Made by a program: the position numbers and the translations under genes. 40,615 nt of DNA. Origin: an uncultured Bacilli bacterium. GTDB taxonomy: Bacteria; Bacillota_I; Bacilli_A; RF39; UBA660. Under the pieces are notes generated by a model. That model was not told the DNA's origin and ran no database searches. It saw only the letters and a list, made by a program, of their open reading frames with translations. Position 1 is the first letter of the stretch. Each line of letters begins with the position of its first letter. This document shows positions 35,260 through 40,615 of this stretch, in pieces. The stretch lies in the NCBI GenBank assembly GCA_944331805.1, contig CALVIS010000004.1, positions 1-40,615 of the forward strand. The letters run 5' to 3'.

Positions 35260-35288
35260 GTAGTTAGAAGGATAGGAGTTGGTAGTAT

Positions 35289-37109
35289 ATGAAGAAGTTA
35301 ATTAGTATTTTACTCATCTTTGTTATGCTTTTTACTTTTATTCCTAATGTTAATGCAGAAAGTTATATAGTGCTAAATACTAATAAATATTTTAGAGAAG
35401 AACCAGGAGGAGATTTAATTACTAGTGTTACTGATGGTGTTTTAGTAGCAGGTACGAAAGTAGATTTAATTAGTAAAGATGGAGAGAGTGGCTATGGCTG
35501 TAAAAATCCTTGGTATAAGGTTAGTTATAATGGAATAGATGGTTATATTTGTTCAAGTGACCAAGCCGTTATAGATGTTGCAGATGTAGACCTTAATGGA
35601 GACTTTGAAAAAGAGATGATTAGTAAGGGTTTTACAGAGAGTTATTTACCTTATTTAAAGGCTCTACATGAAAAACATCCTAATTGGGTTTTTACTCCTG
35701 TTGCTACTAACCTTGATTTTAATACTGCTGTTACTAATGAGAGTTATGGTGAGATTAGTTTAGTAGATGGAACTGATGAGAGCTTAAGAAGTAAAGAGTG
35801 GCCTTATTATCAAAATGGGGTGTTTAGGCAGATAGAACCTGGTTGGTATGTAGCTAGTAGAGATACAGTATCTTATTATTTAGATCCAAGAAATTTCTTA
35901 CAAGAAGAATATATCTTTATGTTTGAGAACTTGAAATATAATTCATCTATTCAAACAGAGGATGCTGTAAGAGGAGTTACTAATGGAACATTCCTAAATA
36001 CTTCTGAATATTTAAATATCTTAATGAAAACTGCTAGAACTTATAATGTTAGTCCTGTATATCTTGCTAGTAGGATTAGGCAAGAAAAAGGTACTACTGA
36101 TAGTATTTCAACTACAGGTGGCTCTTTTACCTTTAGTGTTGATAATAACTGTTTAAATAATTTAGGATATGCAAGTAATCCTGATAGTTGGAATGCCCTT
36201 AATTCTTGTGGTAGTGGTAGAACATACAGTGGTATTTATAATTACTTTAATATTGGAGCATATTCATCTTATCAGTCTCCTCAGATTAGAGGTTTGATAT
36301 GGGCAAATGGAGGATATGATGCTTCAGTTACTACTTATTTAAGACCATGGAATAGTAAAGAAAGAGCGATTATGGGAGGAACTGAGTATATCGCTAGTAA
36401 ATATATAGATGCTAACCAAAATACTTTATATTATCAAAAATTTAATGTATCACCTGATGCTGTTTATCCTACTTATACACATCAGTATATGACTAATATA
36501 AGAGCTCATTCCCAAGAAGCTTATAGTACTTATAAAAGTTATAGAGATAACAATTTATTAAATAACAGTTATGAGTTTTTAATACCTGTTTATAATAATA
36601 TGCCTAATGATAATGAAGTGATACTTCCAGATGATGAAGATAAAGAAGAGGAAATTGTTACTACTCCTAGTATTGATATAAATACAGGAGTTGTAGGAGC
36701 AGGTTTTAAGATAGATGGTGATGTTATTTCTAATATTTCCTTTAATACAAGTGTTGATACAATTAATAGTAAGTTAAGTAGTGTTAATGCTGATTTAAAA
36801 GTTACTAGTTATTTAGATAGATATGGAAATAAAGCTAGTGGTAATGTTGGAACAGGAGATACTTTAGTTATTAGTAATGGTTCTACTACTAAGTCTTATA
36901 AAGTTGTTATTTATGGAGATAATAATGGCGATGGTAAGGTTAGTGTTGTTGATTTATTAAGAGTACAAAAATATATTTTAGGAAGTAGTAGTTTGTCTAC
37001 TTATGACTTAAAAGCTAGTGATACTAATAGGGATGGTAAGATCGATGTTGTTGACTTACTAAGAGTTCAAAAACAAATACTTGGAAACAATGTAATAGAA
37101 CAGGGATGA
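35289..37109 (+). CDS. Secreted SH3-like / glucosaminidase protein with C-terminal type I dockerin
   Basis: 606 residues. Signal peptide (1-24, ending NVNA), SH3-like wall-binding domain (~25-100, YFREEPGGDLI to GYICSSD), then a glucosaminidase domain (~110-440) with SRIRQEKGT holding the likely catalytic Glu266, TYSGIYNYFNIGAYSS and a C-terminal YMTNIRAHSQEAYS. A small Ig-like module (~460-540) precedes a dockerin (544-606) with two calcium loops, DNNGDGKVSVVD and DTNRDGKIDVVD, each followed by LLRVQK and ILG. Predicted to cut the glycan strand of peptidoglycan while held by a cohesin; the next gene encodes a cohesin-like protein six bases away. Confidence 0.88.
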   Translation: MKKLISILLIFVMLFTFIPNVNAESYIVLNTNKYFREEPGGDLITSVTDGVLVAGTKVDLISKDGESGYGCKNPWYKVSYNGIDGYICSSDQAVIDVADVDLNGDFEKEMISKGFTESYLPYLKALHEKHPNWVFTPVATNLDFNTAVTNESYGEISLVDGTDESLRSKEWPYYQNGVFRQIEPGWYVASRDTVSYYLDPRNFLQEEYIFMFENLKYNSSIQTEDAVRGVTNGTFLNTSEYLNILMKTARTYNVSPVYLASRIRQEKGTTDSISTTGGSFTFSVDNNCLNNLGYASNPDSWNALNSCGSGRTYSGIYNYFNIGAYSSYQSPQIRGLIWANGGYDASVTTYLRPWNSKERAIMGGTEYIASKYIDANQNTLYYQKFNVSPDAVYPTYTHQYMTNIRAHSQEAYSTYKSYRDNNLLNNSYEFLIPVYNNMPNDNEVILPDDEDKEEEIVTTPSIDINTGVVGAGFKIDGDVISNISFNTSVDTINSKLSSVNADLKVTSYLDRYGNKASGNVGTGDTLVISNGSTTKSYKVVIYGDNNGDGKVSVVDLLRVQKYILGSSSLSTYDLKASDTNRDGKIDVVDLLRVQKQILGNNVIEQG

Positions 37110-37115
37110 TGCTTT

Positions 37116-38441
37116 ATGAAAAAAATATTATTTATATTAGGACTTAGTTTCCTTTTCTTTTGCCCGCATGTTGTTGATGCTGCTTCAATCTCAGTGGCAG
37201 GAACAACTGCAACAGGAACAGTTGGAGGCAATATTACAGTAGGTGTTACTATAAGTGAAAGTAGTGGTTTAGGAAGTTGGGAATATAGCCTAGATTATGA
37301 TAGTAATAAATTACAACTATTAAGTGGTAATACTCATGTCGTTGGTTATGTCGATGGCGAGGGTCAAACTAGTCAAAGTTATACTTATACTTTTAGAGTT
37401 AAAGGTACTGGTTCTACTACTATATCTGTAGTAAATACCTCTATCGCTTCATGGGATGAAGTAGTTACTAGTCCAACTGATAGTACAACTATTAATTTAA
37501 TTAGTAGACAAGAAGTAGAGAAAAATTATAGTAGTGATAACAATCTTGCTAGTCTTGAAGTAGAAGGTCTTACTTTAAGTCCAGAGTTTAATAAAAATAC
37601 AACAAGTTATACAGTGGAAGCAGAAGCTGGAACTACAAGTGTTACTGTTAATGCTAAGGCAAGTGATAGTAAAGCTAGTATAACTGGTACAGGAGAAATA
37701 GAAGTTCATGAGGGTGCTAATACTATAAATGTAGTTGTAGAAGCAGAAAATGGTTCTACTAAAACTTATACAATAGTTGTTAATGTTAAAGAAAAAGATC
37801 CTATTAATGTAAAAGTTAATAAAGATAACTTAAGTGTCGTTAGAAAAACTGATGAGTTAAAAGACTTAATTAAAGATTATTATGTAGATACAACAGTTAA
37901 AATTAATGATGAAGAAGTACCTGCTTATAAAATAGAAGCCTTAGACATTACTTTAGTCGCTTTAAAAGATGAGAAAGGTAATATTAAATTTTATATCTAT
38001 GATGATGGAGATTATACTTTATATCAAGAATTAGGTAGTGATTTACTTACTATTCATCTTTTAGATAATGGTAAAATACCTTCTAATTATAAAAAATATA
38101 CTGTTACAATAGATGGGGAAGAATATACAGTTTATAAATTAAATAAAAAGTCTAAATACTATTTAGTTTATGGTGAGAATGTTGAAACAGGTAAAAAAGG
38201 ACTATATTTATATGATAGTGTTGATAAGACGATACAAAGATATTATACTGAAGAAGTAGATAGTCTAAAAGATGAGTTAAGAATTAATTCTTATATAATA
38301 GTTGGTCTTACATGTTTAATCGTTTTATTATTAATAATTTTCTTAATAGCATTACATACTAAGAGTAGTGATAAAAGAAGAAAGAGAAAAGAAATTAAAA
38401 AGAGATTAAAACAAGAGAAAAATGATTTCTTAAAAGATTAG
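37116..38441 (+). CDS. Membrane-anchored cohesin-like and cadherin-like surface protein
   Basis: 441 residues. Signal peptide (1-22), a cohesin-type beta-sandwich (~23-135: VGGNITVGVTISESSGLGSWEYSLDYDSNKLQLLSG, then TYTFRVKGTGSTTISV), and a cadherin-like Ig module (~145-225: LASLEVEGLTLSPEFNKNTTSYTVEA to KTYTIVVNVKEKD). A lysine-rich extracytoplasmic region follows, then one membrane helix (~392-412) and a basic cytoplasmic tail. The helix would fix it to the membrane with the cohesin outside. It sits directly behind the dockerin-bearing hydrolase, so it is the natural receptor. The cohesin call rests on pattern (Gly-Ser-Trp-Glu-Tyr-Ser-Leu, SGNxHVVGY) and not on a search. Confidence 0.75.
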   Translation: MKKILFILGLSFLFFCPHVVDAASISVAGTTATGTVGGNITVGVTISESSGLGSWEYSLDYDSNKLQLLSGNTHVVGYVDGEGQTSQSYTYTFRVKGTGSTTISVVNTSIASWDEVVTSPTDSTTINLISRQEVEKNYSSDNNLASLEVEGLTLSPEFNKNTTSYTVEAEAGTTSVTVNAKASDSKASITGTGEIEVHEGANTINVVVEAENGSTKTYTIVVNVKEKDPINVKVNKDNLSVVRKTDELKDLIKDYYVDTTVKINDEEVPAYKIEALDITLVALKDEKGNIKFYIYDDGDYTLYQELGSDLLTIHLLDNGKIPSNYKKYTVTIDGEEYTVYKLNKKSKYYLVYGENVETGKKGLYLYDSVDKTIQRYYTEEVDSLKDELRINSYIIVGLTCLIVLLLIIFLIALHTKSSDKRRKRKEIKKRLKQEKNDFLKD

Positions 38442-38451
38442 GAGTGTAATT

Positions 38452-39090
38452 ATGGAAGTTAAACATCATAGTAAAAAGTTAGGTATCATGATACTTATTG
38501 GTTTTTTATTAATTGTTATAGGAATTATATCTTATATTATTATTAATTATAATAGTGATCAAGCTGAAGTTAAAAAGAGAATGGAAGCGGTTAGAGATTC
38601 TTATGAGACTTTTAAAACTGATGTAGAAGCTTTTAATAGTATTAGAGATGATATTTATACTAATGTTTTTACAGATGATATGTATTATCAAACACTAAAA
38701 GATAATGATGCTAGTTTTAAAGAGTTATATAAAAGTTATAGTGAAAGTCTAGATAAAATTGATAAAGATTACAGTGGAGTAAAAGATAAATGTATTAATG
38801 TTTTACATCCTGAAGCAGATGTTAATAATAAGTGTGAAGCGATTGTTTCTTCTTATGAAGAAGTTGTTAATACTTATATAAGTGATGTTAATAATTATAA
38901 TAATTTAATCACTTCTTATAATAAATGGTTAAGTGATACTAATAGTAGTGATGTTAAGTTAGAGGAGATAAAGTTAGATAGAGATTATTTAGATATAAAT
39001 GGTGATAGAGAGTATAATGGTAAAAAAGATGTAGAACAAGAAATAAGTGATGAAAAAGAGGATAATACAGGAGTGGTACCTGATGAATAA
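38452..39090 (+). CDS. One-helix membrane protein with coiled-coil ectodomain, unknown
   Basis: 212 residues: short basic start, one membrane helix (~11-33), then a helical, charged ectodomain (~35-165) with heptad-like spacing and two Cys (in DKCINVL and NKCEAIV) that could form a disulfide. An acidic disordered tail ends it. Family not recognised. It is the third gene of the operon and overlaps the next by 8 bases, so it probably belongs to the same surface complex. Confidence 0.65.
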   Translation: MEVKHHSKKLGIMILIGFLLIVIGIISYIIINYNSDQAEVKKRMEAVRDSYETFKTDVEAFNSIRDDIYTNVFTDDMYYQTLKDNDASFKELYKSYSESLDKIDKDYSGVKDKCINVLHPEADVNNKCEAIVSSYEEVVNTYISDVNNYNNLITSYNKWLSDTNSSDVKLEEIKLDRDYLDINGDREYNGKKDVEQEISDEKEDNTGVVPDE

Positions 39091-40168
39091 GAATGACTTA
39101 GATAAGACAATTCTAATGCCTAGTATTCTTGATGAAATAAAAAAAGAAAAAAGAAAAGATAAGAAATTAGTTACAAAAATAATAATTGCGCTATTTATAA
39201 TAGGCAGTTCTCTTTCTTTATTTCTTTTTTATGGTCCCATAGATGGTTTTAGAAATTTTTGGATAACTTCAGCGATGACTTCTATGTCTCATCAATACTT
39301 GGCTACTTGGTTTTATAATGATGATGTTATTAATGAAGTACTATCTAATAATCATATAATTGAAGTTGATGAAAATACTAATCCTGATTTAATTAATTTT
39401 AAAGATTATGATTCTGATGCTAAGATTTATAAAAATGAATATGAAAAACAAATATTAACAAAGGACCCAGGTAACGATTTATATAAAGTTATTGAAGTTA
39501 GTGGTAGTGGTTATCAAGGTTATTTAGTAGCGATATATGATCCATCACGTGTTTCTATTGCGACAACTGCTTATCTTGGTAAAAGAGGAGAAGCGATTAC
39601 AACGGTTGCAAAGAGGGAAAATGCTATAGTTGCTATTAATGCCGGAGGTTTTTATGATCCTGACTGGAATAGTAATGGGGCTCTACCTCATGGAACCGTT
39701 ATAAAAGATGGAGAAATTGTTAGTGATTATGAAGATGCCCAGATGGGTGGAGGCTTTGTTGGTTTTACTAAAGATGATAAACTAGTACTTGGTAAAATGA
39801 CAGCGGAAGAAGCAATTGCTATGGGAATAAGGGATGCTATTGAGTTTGGACCTTTCTTAATCGTAAATGGTAAGAGTAGTTTTGTTAAAGGTAATGGTGG
39901 TTGGGGTATTGCTCCTCGTACTGCTATTGGCCAAAGAGAAGATGGTATAGTCTTATTCTTAGTAATTAATGGACGTCTTGCTACATCTATTGGTGCAGAT
40001 ATGGGGGACTTAACAGAGATAATGGAAAACTATGGTGCTGTTAATGCTGCTAATATGGATGGAGGTAGCTCTAGTGCTTTAGTTATCAATAATGAGATTA
40101 TCAATACACCAGTTGCCGGTGGTGAAAATGGTTTAAGAGATATACCAACATTTTGGATAGTTAAGTAA
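39083..40168 (+). CDS. Phosphodiester glycosidase family protein (NAGPA type), membrane-anchored
   Basis: 361 residues with one N-terminal helix (~31-52) and an extracytoplasmic domain (~115-361). The NAGPA/phosphodiester-glycosidase pattern is clear: AIVAINAGGFYDPDWNSNG, FGPFLIVNGK, APRTAIGQREDGIVLFLVINGR, and NAANMDGGSSSALVINN with the conserved DGG-S-S. Family members cleave sugar phosphodiesters; in Gram-positives they are linked to exopolysaccharide or teichoic-acid turnover. I start at ATG 39083 behind AGGAG (39069-39073); a longer frame would run far into the preceding gene. Confidence 0.85.
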   Translation: MNKNDLDKTILMPSILDEIKKEKRKDKKLVTKIIIALFIIGSSLSLFLFYGPIDGFRNFWITSAMTSMSHQYLATWFYNDDVINEVLSNNHIIEVDENTNPDLINFKDYDSDAKIYKNEYEKQILTKDPGNDLYKVIEVSGSGYQGYLVAIYDPSRVSIATTAYLGKRGEAITTVAKRENAIVAINAGGFYDPDWNSNGALPHGTVIKDGEIVSDYEDAQMGGGFVGFTKDDKLVLGKMTAEEAIAMGIRDAIEFGPFLIVNGKSSFVKGNGGWGIAPRTAIGQREDGIVLFLVINGRLATSIGADMGDLTEIMENYGAVNAANMDGGSSSALVINNEIINTPVAGGENGLRDIPTFWIVK

Positions 40169-40182
40169 ATTAACTATTCTTT
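40157..40182 (+). terminator. AT-rich hairpin at the end of the surface operon
   Basis: ATAGTTAA (40157-40164) pairs with TTAACTAT (40170-40177), followed by TCTTT. It includes the stop codon. Weak stem, so termination may be partial and the tRNA just behind may be co-transcribed. Confidence 0.4.
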
Positions 40183-40184
40183 AT

Positions 40185-40271
40185 GCAGGAATGGCGGAAT
40201 AGGTAGACGCACTACTTTGAGGGGGTAGTGATTAATTAATCGTGCGAGTTCGAGTCTCGTTTCCTGCACCA
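40185..40271 (+). tRNA. tRNA-Leu (anticodon GAG)
   Basis: 87 nt with encoded CCA. Acceptor GCAGGAA / TTCCTGC, D-arm 40194-40210, anticodon stem CTACT / GGTAG around the loop TTGAGGG (40217-40223, anticodon GAG 40219-40221), a long variable arm typical of leucine tRNAs, T-loop TTCGAGT, and A as discriminator. Confidence 0.95.
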
Positions 40272-40340
40272 ATTTAGGAATTTATTATAACTTTTAAGCT
40301 TTATTATATATATTGATATTAGTGGAGAAAGCAATAAGTT

Positions 40341-40370
40341 GCCGAAAAGTGCCCGAATGGAATGAAAATT
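40341..40370. repeat. Fragment resembling the 23-bp repeats of the ATPase at 30967
   Basis: GCCGAAAAGTGCCCGAATGG followed by AATGAAAATT. It repeats, in compressed order, the words AAAAGTG-CC, CCGAATG and AATGAAA of the array at 30818-30909. No ATPase gene follows within the window. Confidence 0.5.
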
Positions 40371-40400
40371 AATCAAATTGTTGTATAATTTTTGTAATTC

Positions 40401-40409
40401 TGGTATATT
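40401..40409 (+). promoter_or_regulatory. Extended -10 promoter of the candidate small RNA
   Basis: TGGTATATT, with TATATT at 40404-40409; start expected near 40416. No strong -35 box is visible. Confidence 0.45.
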
Positions 40410-40415
40410 ATAAGT

Positions 40416-40481
40416 GTGAATGGCGATGGTGTATCTTCGGATCCCATCTAAGCAAGTCGGATGCGTCTGACTTGCTTTTTT
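40416..40481 (+). ncRNA. Candidate structured small RNA of about 65 nt
   Basis: Between an extended -10 promoter and a strong terminator lies a compact, comparatively GC-rich stretch with no reading frame. Hairpin 1 (40425-40448) pairs GATGG with CCATC and ATC with GAT around a TTCG tetraloop; hairpin 2 is the terminator. This may be a free small RNA or a leader that ends early. I recognise no known family. Confidence 0.5.
40450..40481 (+). terminator. Strong rho-independent terminator of the small RNA
   Basis: Twelve-pair stem AAGCAAGTCGGA (40450-40461) / TCTGACTTGCTT (40466-40477) with one G-U pair, loop TGCG, then six T from 40476. Confidence 0.85.
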
Positions 40482-40615
40482 GAACTTTCTATTTGAAAAT
40501 AAAAAAGTAATATATTAACGGACTATTATATGGTAAAATAATATTAGACCTGTTCGGCAAGCTCAATTATAAATTTTGATTATATAAACAACAAATTATT
40601 CTTAACCTTTTTTCA
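40482..40615. other. AT-rich end of the window without a recognisable gene
   Basis: No open frame with a ribosome binding site is seen on either strand. TGGTAAAAT at 40531-40539 could be an extended -10 for a gene or RNA starting beyond the window. Confidence 0.4.

Noticed and set aside
40421-40481. Fluoride riboswitch at the candidate small RNA
   Set aside because: The beginning GGCGATGG resembles that motif, but the following conserved parts and the pseudoknot partner are not there, and a TTCG hairpin and terminator follow directly.
1-40615. Mycoplasma genetic code (TGA as Trp)
   Set aside because: Several genes end in TGA at sensible places and all recognisable Trp positions use TGG.

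Overview
The window looks like chromosomal DNA from a very AT-rich (roughly 28% GC by eye) Gram-positive bacterium of the Bacillota. Teichoic-acid-type genes, an LCP transferase, a YlbJ/SepM pair, a GH25 lysozyme and many lipoprotein or one-helix surface proteins all point to a monoderm cell. TGA is used as a stop (for example at the ends of the genes at 1558 and 2880) and Trp is TGG, so the code is the standard one and not the Mycoplasma code. An uncultured gut-type Bacilli lineage (RF39/Erysipelotrichia-like) is my guess; no rRNA is present to test it.

Left part (1-16450): after a 5'-truncated cell-wall lysozyme comes a long same-strand cluster for a surface glycopolymer. It holds a CDP-glycerol-type polymerase, an IspD/TarI-like cytidylyltransferase with altered substrate residues, an acyltransferase, a TagG/TagH-like ABC exporter, two related glycosyltransferases (one fused to a GT32 domain), two large polytopic membrane proteins, and then a second unit. 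That unit encodes a DPM1-like GT2, a DUF2304 protein, a GT4, a Gfo/Idh oxidoreductase and a small SMR/EamA flippase-like protein. It has its own promoter, whose -35 box lies in the loop of the preceding terminator. The simplest reading is synthesis, export and extracytoplasmic glycosylation of a teichoic-acid-like or capsule polymer.

Middle part (16450-25060): a NatA/NatB-type ABC exporter, two AAA ATPases of the AAA_14/DUF4143 type each behind its own promoter and palindrome, a small lipoprotein flanked by two look-alike terminators, an L-2-hydroxyacid (lactate/hydroxyisocaproate) dehydrogenase, a small membrane protein, and a PEP-synthase/rifampin-phosphotransferase-like dikinase.

Right part (25037-40615): a type IV pilus/type II secretion ATPase is transcribed divergently from two prepilin-like proteins through fully overlapping promoters; the first prepilin carries two large C-terminal repeat domains. 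Then come a divergent YlbJ / SepM (PDZ-Lon protease) pair, a third DUF4143 ATPase behind four tandem 23-bp repeats, an inositol-monophosphatase-like enzyme, and a large LCP protein with a solute-binding-like segment and a PASTA-like domain. A four-gene surface operon follows: a glucosaminidase ending in a type I dockerin, a membrane-anchored cohesin-like/cadherin-like protein, a one-helix protein, and a phosphodiester glycosidase (NAGPA family). The window ends with tRNA-Leu(GAG), a fragment resembling the 23-bp repeats, and a compact candidate small RNA of about 65 nt with its own promoter and terminator.

The best candidates for undescribed biology are the cohesin-dockerin cell-wall-hydrolase operon, the prepilin with duplicated large C-terminal domains driven from an overlapping divergent promoter, the 23-bp repeat array before a DUF4143 ATPase with a related fragment beside the small RNA, and the altered cytidylyltransferase. 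Gene starts were moved to the codon best placed behind a Shine-Dalgarno where the longest reading frame began too early; these cases are stated. No homology search was possible, so family names rest on motifs I recognise.
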